From positions 1 through 39,816 of the forward strand of contig DHPF01000009.1 in the NCBI GenBank assembly GCA_002407855.1: a stretch of 39,816 bases of DNA, read 5' to 3'. This document shows, in pieces, positions 25,411-32,678 of this stretch (the first letter of the stretch is position 1; every line of letters begins with the position of its first letter). The translations under genes and the position numbers were made by a program. This DNA is from Bacteroidales bacterium UBA5371. Lineage in GTDB: Bacteria > Bacteroidota > Bacteroidia > Bacteroidales > P3. Under the pieces are notes generated by a model. The model saw only the letters and a list, made by a program, of their open reading frames with translations. It had not been told where the DNA came from and searched no databases.

Positions 25411-25578
25411 ATGGCTTATAAAATTTCGGAAGACTGTGCTGCATGTGGCACTTGCATAGATGAATGTCCAGTAGGAGCTATCTCTGAAGGTGATATTTAC
25501 AAAATTGACCCAGCTACTTGTACTGATTGCGGTACTTGTGCTGATGCATGTCCAGTTGAAGCAATTCATCCTGAATAA
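25411..25578 (+). CDS. 2[4Fe-4S] ferredoxin
   Basis: A 55-residue clostridial-type ferredoxin, a soluble low-potential electron carrier for enzymes such as pyruvate:ferredoxin oxidoreductase. Two cluster-binding motifs are complete: Cys9, 12, 15 and Cys19-Pro (CAACGTCIDECP) and Cys37, 40, 43 and Cys47-Pro (CTDCGTCADACP). The length is typical of the minimal two-cluster form. A promoter box lies at 25372-25379 and a strong terminator follows, so the gene appears to be transcribed alone. The opposite strand of this gene is also open by chance, but only this strand makes a recognisable protein. Confidence 0.97.
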   Translation: MAYKISEDCAACGTCIDECPVGAISEGDIYKIDPATCTDCGTCADACPVEAIHPE

Positions 25579-25596
25579 TCATCAGATGAATTTCAT

Positions 25597-25636
25597 AAAG
25601 CTCTTAGGAATTAATTTTCCTAAGAGCTTTTTTCTT
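25597..25636 (+). terminator. Intrinsic terminator of the ferredoxin gene
   Basis: A perfect 14-bp stem, AAAGCTCTTAGGAA (25597-25610) with 25617-25630, and a 6-nt loop are followed by a T-rich tail. Confidence 0.92.
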
Positions 25637-25720
25637 TCCCTAAGAATTAGCTTCTGAAAATTTCTAAATAATTTTAATCCTTGTCATTTTACACCTACGT
25701 GGTAAATCGAAGCAAAATTA

Positions 25721-25804
25721 TAATCAAGTTTGAGAAATTTGAAATCAAATAGTAATTTACTCAAATCAAATTTCAGAAATCTGAAACTTAGTTCTAAAAT
25801 TTGA
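25721..25804. repeat. 21-bp array F (4 units)
   Basis: Four units start at 25721, 25742, 25763 and 25784. Units 2 and 3 begin with AAATCAAAT, and unit 3 carries TTTCAG. In the plus-strand heptad frame they read SSLRNL, KSNSNLL, KSNFRNL and KLSSKI. The array is in the 432-bp spacer between ferredoxin and the next rightward gene. The rest of that spacer holds the ferredoxin terminator, a strong promoter (25866-25896) and a dyad (25906-25931). Confidence 0.87.
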
Positions 25805-25865
25805 TTATTAGTTTGCACCCCATAAGGAGTTGGCAATATAGGATAAGAATAAGTAAATAAAAAGT

Positions 25866-25896
25866 TTTGTTAATGTAATTTTTATATATACCTTTG
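25866..25896 (+). promoter_or_regulatory. Full -33/-7 promoter for the 219-residue protein gene
   Basis: TTTG at 25866-25869, a 19-bp spacer and TACCTTTG at 25889-25896 match the Bacteroides vegetative promoter consensus exactly. The predicted leader is about 105 nt. Confidence 0.75.
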
Positions 25897-25905
25897 TTGC
25901 TTATT

Positions 25906-25931
25906 TACATTTATAGAATTTCTATAATGTA
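25906..25931. promoter_or_regulatory. Dyad just downstream of the predicted start site
   Basis: TACATTTATAGAA at 25906-25918 pairs with TTCTATAATGTA at 25920-25931 with a single bulged T. Its place 10 bp after the -7 box suggests an operator or a leader hairpin. Confidence 0.4.
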
Positions 25932-26010
25932 GAGTTAATAACATTATTTCAAAAATAGTAAGCAAAGAATATTATTTAAATAAAATAAGCCTAACAAAAT
26001 ACTTAATAAA

Positions 26011-26670
26011 ATGGATTATAATAAAATAGGTTCAATTATTCAAAAGAAAGCCGAACTCAATAGCTTGGTTATAGAAAATACTCAAAAAGCTTTTGCAGTA
26101 TTTAAAGAAAAGGCAAAAGAAATAGCCGCCCAATTAAGCAAATCTTTCCCTATGTCTAATTGTAGGTTTGATAATAGAAGCGACTTAGAGTTTAGATTAA
26201 GTTTTGGAACAGATACATTAGTATTTATATTACATACTAATATGTTTGAATTTCCAAGAATGCACGAGGTTATGAAGTTACCATACATTAAGGAAGACAA
26301 CAAAAGATCGTATTGTGGTATGATTGCAATATATAATTTCTTAACAGACTCTTTTGACTATAATAGGGATTTTGATATGGGTTATATGATAGGTCGAATA
26401 TTTATTAACAAAGAGGACCATTACTTTATTGAGGGTAAACGTGAGATAGGCTTATTATATACAAGTTTTCATTCTGCAATTATTAATGAAGAGTCAATAG
26501 TAAATATTATTATCTCATCAATGGAATATACAAACAATTTTGACTTATTAACTCCACCTTTTGATGAAGTAAAAATTGCAACTGTGGGAGAAATTCAATC
26601 TAAATCTTCAACAAAAAAACAAATTACTGGAAAGCGTTTAGGTTTTGAATTTAAGCAAGATAAGGAATAA
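26011..26670 (+). CDS. Conserved-looking protein of unknown function
   Basis: A 219-residue cytoplasmic protein with no signal peptide or membrane segment. It starts with a Lys/Glu/Ala-rich helix of ~45 residues (KAFAVFKEKAKEIAAQLSK). An alpha/beta body follows, with segments such as FRLSFGTDTLVFILHTNMFEF, GMIAIYNFLTDSF and MGYMIGRIFINKEDHYF. The C-terminal tail is charged. I cannot place it in a family. It has its own consensus promoter and an unusually long leader, which suggests that it is well expressed and possibly regulated. The tRNA-Glu promoter follows. Confidence 0.65.
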   Translation: MDYNKIGSIIQKKAELNSLVIENTQKAFAVFKEKAKEIAAQLSKSFPMSNCRFDNRSDLEFRLSFGTDTLVFILHTNMFEFPRMHEVMKLPYIKEDNKRSYCGMIAIYNFLTDSFDYNRDFDMGYMIGRIFINKEDHYFIEGKREIGLLYTSFHSAIINEESIVNIIISSMEYTNNFDLLTPPFDEVKIATVGEIQSKSSTKKQITGKRLGFEFKQDKE

Positions 26671-26705
26671 CAGGATTGAATATTATTAATATTTTTTCAT
26701 TAAAG

Positions 26706-26736
26706 TTTGGTAGTTAATAAAAAGGTTGTAATTTTG
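26706..26736 (+). promoter_or_regulatory. Full -33/-7 promoter for tRNA-Glu and rpsT
   Basis: TTTG at 26706-26709, a 19-bp spacer and TAATTTTG at 26729-26736 match the Bacteroides consensus exactly. The predicted transcript starts about 20 nt before the tRNA. Confidence 0.8.
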
Positions 26737-26760
26737 CACGGCGAAAAAATGGTTAAAGAC

Positions 26761-26835
26761 GCCCCGTTCGTCTAGTTGGCCTAGGACGCAAGATTTTCAT
26801 TCTTGAAATCAGGGGTTCGAATCCCCTACGGGGTA
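26761..26835 (+). tRNA. tRNA-Glu (anticodon UUC)
   Basis: The sequence folds as a full cloverleaf. The acceptor stem is GCCCCGT/ACGGGGT with a G-U first pair and the D stem is GTCT/GGAC. The anticodon stem CAAGA/TCTTG encloses the loop TTTTCAT, giving anticodon TTC, and the T stem AGGGG/CCCCT encloses TTCGAAT. No CCA is encoded. The tRNA lies 21 bp before rpsT and probably shares its transcript. Its U34 is a standard target of the mnm5s2U pathway, whose MnmD enzyme is encoded at 21172-21852. Confidence 0.96.
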
Positions 26836-26856
26836 CAAAAAAAATAAAAGAAAGAT

Positions 26857-27108
26857 ATGGCAAATCATAAAAGTGCATTAAAAAGAATTCGTTCAAGCGA
26901 AAAGAAAAGAATAGCTAACCGTTATTATGCAAAAACTATGCGTAATGCATTAAGGGATTTTCGTGCATTAGAGGATAAGGCAGCAGCAGAAGAAAAACTC
27001 CCAAAATTATTATCATCTATTGATAAATTGGCAAAGCGTTCTGTAATACATAAAAACAAGGCTTCAAACTTGAAGTCTAAATGTATGAAAAGGATTGCAA
27101 GTTTATAA
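26857..27108 (+). CDS. rpsT: Small ribosomal subunit protein S20
   Basis: An 83-residue, very basic helical protein that binds 16S rRNA early in 30S assembly. The N-terminal motif ANHKSALKRIRSSEKKRIAN and the later IDKLAKRSVIHKNKASNLKS are diagnostic. The length is standard for Bacteroidota. It lies 21 bp after tRNA-Glu with no promoter box of its own, so it is expected to be processed from a tRNA-mRNA transcript. A strong terminator follows. Confidence 0.97.
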   Translation: MANHKSALKRIRSSEKKRIANRYYAKTMRNALRDFRALEDKAAAEEKLPKLLSSIDKLAKRSVIHKNKASNLKSKCMKRIASL

Positions 27109-27123
27109 AATAATACTTTACTT

Positions 27124-27160
27124 AAAAAAAGCCCATCCTTTATTGGTTGGGCTTTTTTTT
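27124..27160 (+). terminator. Intrinsic terminator of rpsT
   Basis: AAAAAAAGCCCATCC (27124-27138) pairs with GGTTGGGCTTTTTTT with one mismatch, followed by a T-run. Confidence 0.92.
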
Positions 27161-27183
27161 ATTTTAATTATGTTTATTTATAT

Positions 27184-27972
27184 ATGAATTTTATAGACAC
27201 CCACTCTCATTTATATTCAGAAGAGTTTGCATCTGATATTGACCAAGTGCTTCTTAGAGCAAAAGAAAGCAAGGTTAATAAAATTCTTCTCCCAAACATA
27301 GACCTTTTATCAATTGGACCAATGCTTAGTCTTTGTAAGGGAAGGGAAGGTTTTTTGTTCCCTATGCTTGGGCTTCACCCAACAAGTGTTGGCTCTGATT
27401 TCGAGCATCAGTTAAATATAATAGAATCATATTTAGATAAGGTTAATATTTGTGCTATTGGAGAAATAGGAATAGATTTGTATTGGGACAAAACCTTTAT
27501 TAAAGAACAGAAAATTGCTTTTGAAAAACAAATTCTCTGGTCAATAGAAAGGAATCTTCCAATGGCTATTCACATTAGAAAAGGGTTTGACCAAGCATTT
27601 GAAGTGTTTAATAAAGTAAAACATAATCTTAAAACTAACGATAACCCATTTAAAGGCGTTTTCCATTGTTTTTCTGGCGATTTGAACCAAGCAAATAAGG
27701 TTATTCAGATGGGCTTTAAACTCGGAATAGGAGGAGTTGTTAGCTTTCAGAATGCAAAATTGGCTGAAATAGTAAGAGAAGTGGAGCTTAAAGATATATT
27801 ATTAGAGACCGATGCTCCTTATTTAGCACCTACTCCTTATAGAGGCAAACGAAATGAAAGCAGTTATATCCCCTTTATTGCTCAAAAGATTGCTCAGATA
27901 AAAGCTATTGACATAGAAGAAGTAGCTTTAATCACAACAAATACCGCACAAGAGGTATTTTCCCTACAATAA
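27184..27972 (+). CDS. TatD-family metal-dependent hydrolase
   Basis: A 262-residue TIM-barrel deoxyribonuclease-like enzyme of the amidohydrolase group. The metal-binding pattern is complete: DTHSHLY (His7, His9), GEIGIDLYWD, a His in MAIHIRK, the VFHCFSGD motif and LLETDAPYLAP with its Asp. TatD proteins have 3'-5' DNase activity and roles in DNA repair and quality control. The start ATG at 27184 lies 24 bp after the rpsT terminator; I see no clear -7 box, so low readthrough or a weak promoter must drive it. Confidence 0.92.
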   Translation: MNFIDTHSHLYSEEFASDIDQVLLRAKESKVNKILLPNIDLLSIGPMLSLCKGREGFLFPMLGLHPTSVGSDFEHQLNIIESYLDKVNICAIGEIGIDLYWDKTFIKEQKIAFEKQILWSIERNLPMAIHIRKGFDQAFEVFNKVKHNLKTNDNPFKGVFHCFSGDLNQANKVIQMGFKLGIGGVVSFQNAKLAEIVREVELKDILLETDAPYLAPTPYRGKRNESSYIPFIAQKIAQIKAIDIEEVALITTNTAQEVFSLQ

Positions 27973-28004
27973 AATTAAATATATCTTATTAAACAATCCT
28001 CCCA

Positions 28005-28036
28005 TTTGGGTAATTATTTTGTTTTTACTACTTTTG
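28005..28036 (+). promoter_or_regulatory. Full -33/-7 promoter for the TlpA-like lipoprotein gene
   Basis: TTTG at 28005-28008, a 20-bp spacer and TACTTTTG at 28029-28036 fit the Bacteroides consensus; the leader would be about 25 nt. Confidence 0.7.
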
Positions 28037-28063
28037 CAAGACATTTAATTAAACATTAATCCT

Positions 28064-29161
28064 ATGAAAAGAGTCTTTTTTTACTTGTTTTTAGCTCTCA
28101 GCATTATGAGCTGCTCTAATAAAACACCTAAAGTTAATATTGAAATCCCAGAGATGAAAGAAGGGAAAATAGCAATCGTTTATGCAAATCCCGATCAGGT
28201 ATCAAATACCAATCAACTCACAATTTATAGTTCTGACTTCAACGATAGTAAAATCTCCATAACACTTGACAGCATAAATTTTGAGAAAGACTTTATTGAA
28301 TGTGCCTTGGTGATAACAAGCCACGATGAATCATTTTTTGTAAACGTACCTTTGCCATTAGAAAAAGGGGAAACAATAGATGTGAAGTTTACAAATATTG
28401 AAGAGTATAAAAATGGTGGAAGAATAAATATGAGCTACTCAGGCTCAAACCACGCAGAAGATTTCACAATTTTTTGGAAGAAGATACAAGATCAAATACT
28501 TGAATTTAGGACCTTGCCAATTGAAGAATTAGACTTAGGATATAAAAACTTCGTTTCAACATACAAATCCTATATAGAAAAATATCCTCAGTCGGGTTTC
28601 CCTTATATGTTACTTATTTCGCAGATTAATAATATGCAATTTGATAGAACCAACCCTCTAATTGATTATTGCAATACCATTTGTCAGCATTCAAAGGATA
28701 ATCGTTGGAAAGAGGTATTTTGTAACTTACTTGGCGAAAAACGATTGGCACAAGAAACCTTCACAAAATTAGTTTTTAATGCCGTAGACCTTAATGGCAA
28801 AGTATACTCGGAAAGAGATATTAAAGGGAAACTAATCTTTGTTGATTTTTGGGCTTCTTGGTGTAAACCTTGTAGGGATGAGATGCCACACCTAAAAAGA
28901 CTCAACAATAAATATAAAGCAAAAGGTTTAACAATGGTTGGAATATCCATAGACAGAACAGAAAAAGAGTGGAGAGATTTCCTTAGAACAAACCCTATGC
29001 CTTGGTTGAGCCTTTACGGAGATGGACAAATAATAACAAAACGCTATGACTTTGAATATATTCCTTATAATCTAATTGCTGATTCAGAAGGGAATATAAT
29101 TGCAAAAAACCTTCACTCAGAAGAACTTGATAAATTCTTGGAAGACTATTTCTCAAAATAG
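28064..29161 (+). CDS. TlpA/ResA-like thioredoxin-fold lipoprotein
   Basis: A 365-residue lipoprotein with a signal peptide ending in a lipobox (ALSIMSC). The N-terminal ~230 residues form a beta-rich region like the DUF4369-type domains that precede thioredoxin in many Bacteroidota proteins. The C-terminal ~135 residues are a TlpA/AhpC-TSA thioredoxin domain: VDFWASWCKPCRDEMPHL with active cysteines 267 and 270, then GISIDRTEKEW and a cis-Pro-type FEYIPYN. The role is probably periplasmic disulfide reduction. The ComEA-like gene follows at 38 bp and is likely co-transcribed. Confidence 0.9.
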   Translation: MKRVFFYLFLALSIMSCSNKTPKVNIEIPEMKEGKIAIVYANPDQVSNTNQLTIYSSDFNDSKISITLDSINFEKDFIECALVITSHDESFFVNVPLPLEKGETIDVKFTNIEEYKNGGRINMSYSGSNHAEDFTIFWKKIQDQILEFRTLPIEELDLGYKNFVSTYKSYIEKYPQSGFPYMLLISQINNMQFDRTNPLIDYCNTICQHSKDNRWKEVFCNLLGEKRLAQETFTKLVFNAVDLNGKVYSERDIKGKLIFVDFWASWCKPCRDEMPHLKRLNNKYKAKGLTMVGISIDRTEKEWRDFLRTNPMPWLSLYGDGQIITKRYDFEYIPYNLIADSEGNIIAKNLHSEELDKFLEDYFSK

Positions 29162-29199
29162 ACCTCAACAAGAAAAGAAATAGCTAAGTTAAAAAGAAA

Positions 29200-30087
29200 A
29201 TGAAAAGAAAAAACAAATCCTCTTTTTTGCCAAAAAGACAAAAACTGGGGGTTTTTCTTTTAATTGGAATAGGTTTAGGAGTAGTTGGAACGATTATTAC
29301 CTTTGTATTATACAATCATCAGACAAGCGTTTTACCCCTTAAAGACAACGAAATAATAATGAAACAAACCATAAGCCAAAGCCCCAAAGAATATAATAGC
29401 ACAAAGCCTAAGCAACTAAACTTCCAATCTTTTAATCCCAACACCATAACCAAAGCAGAACTACTTAACTTTGGCTTAACTCAAAAGCAAGCCGATAACT
29501 TTGTAAACTATCTTAAAGCAGGTGGAAAATTTAAGACCAAAGAGGATTTGAGAAAACTATATTTTATGACCGAAGATATATACAATCAAATGTCTCCTTA
29601 CATAAATATCCCAAAACAAACCATTAGACAAAGTTCAAACCAGCAACCTGCAAAAGAGAATAACTATTCCCAAACCTCAACAACTCAGTCTTTAATCTTT
29701 GATTTAAACCAAGCCGATACATTAGACCTTCAAGCCATTAGAGGTATAGGAACATCTTATTCCAAAAGAATTGTTAAATACCGCACACTTTTGGGAGGAT
29801 ATGTTAGTTTAGAGCAGTTAAAAGAAGTTTTTGGAATGACGGATGAGCTTTACCAAAAGATTATTCCATTCTTAAAGATAGAGAACCCAAACCCTAAGAA
29901 ATTAAACATCAACACCTTTTCCATAAAAGAGCTTTCCGCACATCCTTATATTGATTTCTATTTAGCCAAAGCCATAATAAAATTGCGTTATGACCTTAAA
30001 AGCTACACTTCTCTCCAACAAGTAAGACAAATTCATCTCTTAGACCAAGCCACCTACGAGAAATTGCTTCCTTACTTGGAATTATAG
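29200..30087 (+). CDS. ComEA-like helix-hairpin-helix protein
   Basis: A 295-residue membrane-anchored protein. One N-terminal transmembrane segment (LGVFLLIGIGLGVVGTIITF) is followed by a polar linker and three tandem helix-hairpin-helix modules. These are FNPNTITKAELLNFGLTQKQ, then FDLNQADTLDLQAIRGIGTS with the canonical I-x-G-I-G hairpin, then LNINTFSIKELSAHPYIDFY. Only the middle module has an intact GIG hairpin. In other bacteria ComEA binds incoming DNA in the periplasm during natural transformation; in Bacteroidota such proteins are widespread and their role is less clear. Confidence 0.85.
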   Translation: MKRKNKSSFLPKRQKLGVFLLIGIGLGVVGTIITFVLYNHQTSVLPLKDNEIIMKQTISQSPKEYNSTKPKQLNFQSFNPNTITKAELLNFGLTQKQADNFVNYLKAGGKFKTKEDLRKLYFMTEDIYNQMSPYINIPKQTIRQSSNQQPAKENNYSQTSTTQSLIFDLNQADTLDLQAIRGIGTSYSKRIVKYRTLLGGYVSLEQLKEVFGMTDELYQKIIPFLKIENPNPKKLNINTFSIKELSAHPYIDFYLAKAIIKLRYDLKSYTSLQQVRQIHLLDQATYEKLLPYLEL

Positions 30088-30157
30088 GTTTTTGGTATAA
30101 ATGGCTTAGGGACATTAAGGTCTTTAAGGCCATTTTTTGAGCAAGCCTTGATTTTTG

Positions 30158-30183
30158 TTACTTTTGTCTTGATGCAAAAGTAA
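30158..30183. other. Short stem-loop after the ComEA-like gene
   Basis: TTACTTTTG (30158-30166) and CAAAAGTAA (30175-30183) are perfect 9-bp arms with loop TCTTGATG. The motif looks like a recurrent intergenic hairpin of Bacteroidota, from memory. No T-run follows, so termination is uncertain. Confidence 0.5.
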
Positions 30184-30193
30184 GAGCTAAACG

Positions 30194-30276
30194 AATTAAA
30201 CACCGACTTTTATCAAAAAAGAGTTGAGAAAAATAAATTTATCTCAGAGAAAAATTTATAAAGTCGGTGTTTAATT
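30194..30276. repeat. 17-bp perfect inverted repeat at a convergent junction
   Basis: AATTAAACACCGACTTT (30194-30210) is the exact reverse complement of 30260-30276. The 49-nt loop contains a smaller dyad (TGAGA with TCTCA, about 30225-30246). The right arm is followed by TTTTG on the plus strand. It sits between the ComEA-like gene and array G. A terminator or a small repeat element is possible. Confidence 0.75.
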
Positions 30277-30281
30277 TTTGC

Positions 30282-30386
30282 TAAATCAAGTTTAAGAAAA
30301 TTAAAACCTTATTTCAGCAAAATGAAATCAAGAAAGAAAAAATTAAAATCAAGATTCATTTTACTCAAATCAAAAGAGATTTTATC
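30282..30386. repeat. 21-bp array G (5 units)
   Basis: Five units start at 30282, 30303, 30324, 30345 and 30366. The words AAATCAAG, ATTTCAGC and TTTTACTCAAATCAAA recur in other arrays. In the heptad frame from 30283 they read KSSLRKL, KPYFSKM, KSRKKKL, KSRFILL, KSKEILS, open to a TAA, but with no start codon. The array ends 9 bp before the stop of the convergent DUF748 gene. The 308-bp spacer holds only this array, the inverted repeat and the short stem-loop. Confidence 0.9.
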
Positions 30387-30395
30387 CCTTTAAAA

Positions 30396-32657
30396 CTATT
30401 TATCTTCTTCTGATACTTCCGCCTGCTCCAAAACTTCAAGCGAAATAGAATATTGACTTTTGGTGGTTTTGGACTTTAACTCATCTATACTTAGGCTTTG
30501 AACCTTGATTTTTGAACTATCTATTTTCAAAGCTTCTGTAAAGTGTTGGGTAAGCTTAGTATTTCTCTCTTGCATTAGGGTTTGAAGTTGCTCTTCTGAG
30601 GCTTCTTTATATAGTGAAACAGCTTTATCCTCCATACTACCTATTTTATTTAGCCCTTTTTCTACAAGAAGAAAATCGGTAAAGACAATAAACGACTCAT
30701 CTTTTGTGCTGATGTTTTTCACTTGGTCAATGTCTATTAGGTCGAGGTTCTTTTCTTGTGAGGAAGGGTTATTCTTTTTGTAATATGCAATTTTAAGGTT
30801 CGCCATGGAAAGCTCCGATATTGCTTTTTGATAGTTAATTTCTTGTGTTAGGGTAAGGATTAGCTCTGGCTTGGCGTTGGATATCTCGGAGAGTTGTTTG
30901 AATTTCTCAAATTGTTCTGAGGTAAATTCTCTATCCATTGGCTCAATTGGGATATTGCTTAGGGCTTCGGGGTCATAGCCCAATTGCTCTGCAACCAAAC
31001 TTATAGGTGAGGTTGCAACTTTTACTAATAGGTTGATTAGGGTTTTAAAGATTAGTTTTTTATAGGAAAACTCTGGTGATTTAACATTGCCTTTTACTGG
31101 TAAATCAAGTATGATTTTATCTTTTCTATCTTTAAGAACGTAGAGCCCAAGTTTAAGTGGCACATTTCCATACTCTGCTTTTACTTGATTGTCTTTATTC
31201 CCTACTTCGCATTTATAAATATCTACCTTGTTTGTTCCTTTGAGGTTGTAGTCTTTTATGATGTTCTGCGAAGTAAAGGTCAAATTACCTTTTGATAGTG
31301 GGCGTGCGAAGTATTCAAGTGAGTATGGGGTAAAATCGTTTAGGTTAAGGTTGTTTATTATTAGCATTAGGTTATGGTTTGCTATACCATCGGCATAGCC
31401 TTGCCATTTTACATTAACTTTTCCTGTCTTGGAAAGAGTTGCTGTTAGTTCAAGCTGGTTTTCTTTGTCTAAGGTAAAATTATTGCTTTTGATGTTTATA
31501 TTTTCTATTGGATAGGAAAGCGGTTTTTGTATTGATTGGTCATTAAAGATAAAAGAAGAGTTTTCAACTAATAGTTCTTTGATAATTAAATCCATCGTTT
31601 TGCTTGGCTGAGTCTTGGTTGTATCTACGGCAACACTATCTTTATTTGGCTCTTGTGGTGATGGTTTCATTAGGAAGGAGAAATTGTTGGTTGAGTCTTT
31701 GTAAAGGTCAAACTGGCTTGTTAGGGCATCTATCTTGACCAAATTAATGTGGTATTTGTTTTTGCTTAGGCTTATTTCATCTATTGAAACGTCTAATTTA
31801 TTCATTGAAACAACATTTCTTTGCTTATCGTCTATTAAAGAAAAATTATTTGCACCAACATCTCCTTTGAGTTTGAAATCCATTATATGATTAAAATCAC
31901 CTGATATATTTAGCTTTGTGGATAATAGCCCTGCAACCTGACTAATATTCATTGATTGTTGAAGATAAGGAAGCACATTGCTTAGGGAGAAATTTTGAAG
32001 TGCTATGTTTAAAATATAGTTTGTGGTGTGCATATTATATTTTGCATTTAACGCCAACGAGCCTCCGTTTTTGAATTTGAGGTTTATTCCTATGTCGGAG
32101 CTTTTATTGGAGAAGTACATTGCAGGTATTTTTAATGCAAAGTCATATAAGCCCCAATTAGTATTAATTTCTAAGTCTTTATAAGTTATGTCTGTTTTAT
32201 TTATTTCAATATTGTTTAGAGCTATTTCCCAATCGGAAGCAGTTGTATCTTTTGTTTCTTTGATTGTATCTTCGGAGGAGAATTTCTTTATTATATCATC
32301 AAAATTAAACTCTGAACCTTTTTGGTATATGTTTATATCTGCTCCCGAAAGAAGCACTCTTTGAACCACGAACTTCTTTGCTAAAAGCGGATATATCTTC
32401 ATATTAAATTTAAATTCATTGATTGAAATAAATTTATTCTTATCATCTTTTTCGTAAACATTCAAACTATCTATACTAAGGCTTCCTGTGAATATGTTTA
32501 GTCTGAATTTATCCATAGTTACCTCTCGTCCTAAAAGTTCTTTGTCGTTTTTCTGAATATAACTCTTGGCAATTGGAGATATTAAAATTGCTATTGCTAA
32601 TATCAATCCTAATATTGATGCCAATACTATTATTAAAATTTTTAATCCTTTTTTCAT
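30396..32657 (-). CDS. DUF748 (AsmA-like) envelope protein
   Basis: A 753-residue protein with an N-terminal membrane anchor (GLKILIIVLASILGLILAIAILI) and a long periplasmic part. The AsmA-superfamily start NDKELLGREVTMDKFRLNIFTGSLSIDSL is clear. The DUF748 signature PLKLGLYVLKDRKDKIILDL, then GNVKSPEFSYKKLIFKTLINLL and ATSPISLVAEQLG, is at ~500-570. AsmA-like proteins are thought to bridge the envelope and move phospholipids to the outer membrane. It lies 21 bp after rodA on the same strand, so it is probably in the mrdA-rodA operon; the link to cell-wall genes is notable but unproven. Confidence 0.87.
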   Translation of the reverse strand: MKKGLKILIIVLASILGLILAIAILISPIAKSYIQKNDKELLGREVTMDKFRLNIFTGSLSIDSLNVYEKDDKNKFISINEFKFNMKIYPLLAKKFVVQRVLLSGADINIYQKGSEFNFDDIIKKFSSEDTIKETKDTTASDWEIALNNIEINKTDITYKDLEINTNWGLYDFALKIPAMYFSNKSSDIGINLKFKNGGSLALNAKYNMHTTNYILNIALQNFSLSNVLPYLQQSMNISQVAGLLSTKLNISGDFNHIMDFKLKGDVGANNFSLIDDKQRNVVSMNKLDVSIDEISLSKNKYHINLVKIDALTSQFDLYKDSTNNFSFLMKPSPQEPNKDSVAVDTTKTQPSKTMDLIIKELLVENSSFIFNDQSIQKPLSYPIENINIKSNNFTLDKENQLELTATLSKTGKVNVKWQGYADGIANHNLMLIINNLNLNDFTPYSLEYFARPLSKGNLTFTSQNIIKDYNLKGTNKVDIYKCEVGNKDNQVKAEYGNVPLKLGLYVLKDRKDKIILDLPVKGNVKSPEFSYKKLIFKTLINLLVKVATSPISLVAEQLGYDPEALSNIPIEPMDREFTSEQFEKFKQLSEISNAKPELILTLTQEINYQKAISELSMANLKIAYYKKNNPSSQEKNLDLIDIDQVKNISTKDESFIVFTDFLLVEKGLNKIGSMEDKAVSLYKEASEEQLQTLMQERNTKLTQHFTEALKIDSSKIKVQSLSIDELKSKTTKSQYSISLEVLEQAEVSEEDK

Positions 32658-32678
32658 TTCTATAAATTTTGTTTTTAT

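Noticed and set aside
25384..25569. Minus-strand ORF over the ferredoxin gene
   Set aside because: Its open frame comes from the cysteine-rich coding strand; the plus strand carries two complete cluster motifs, a promoter and a terminator.
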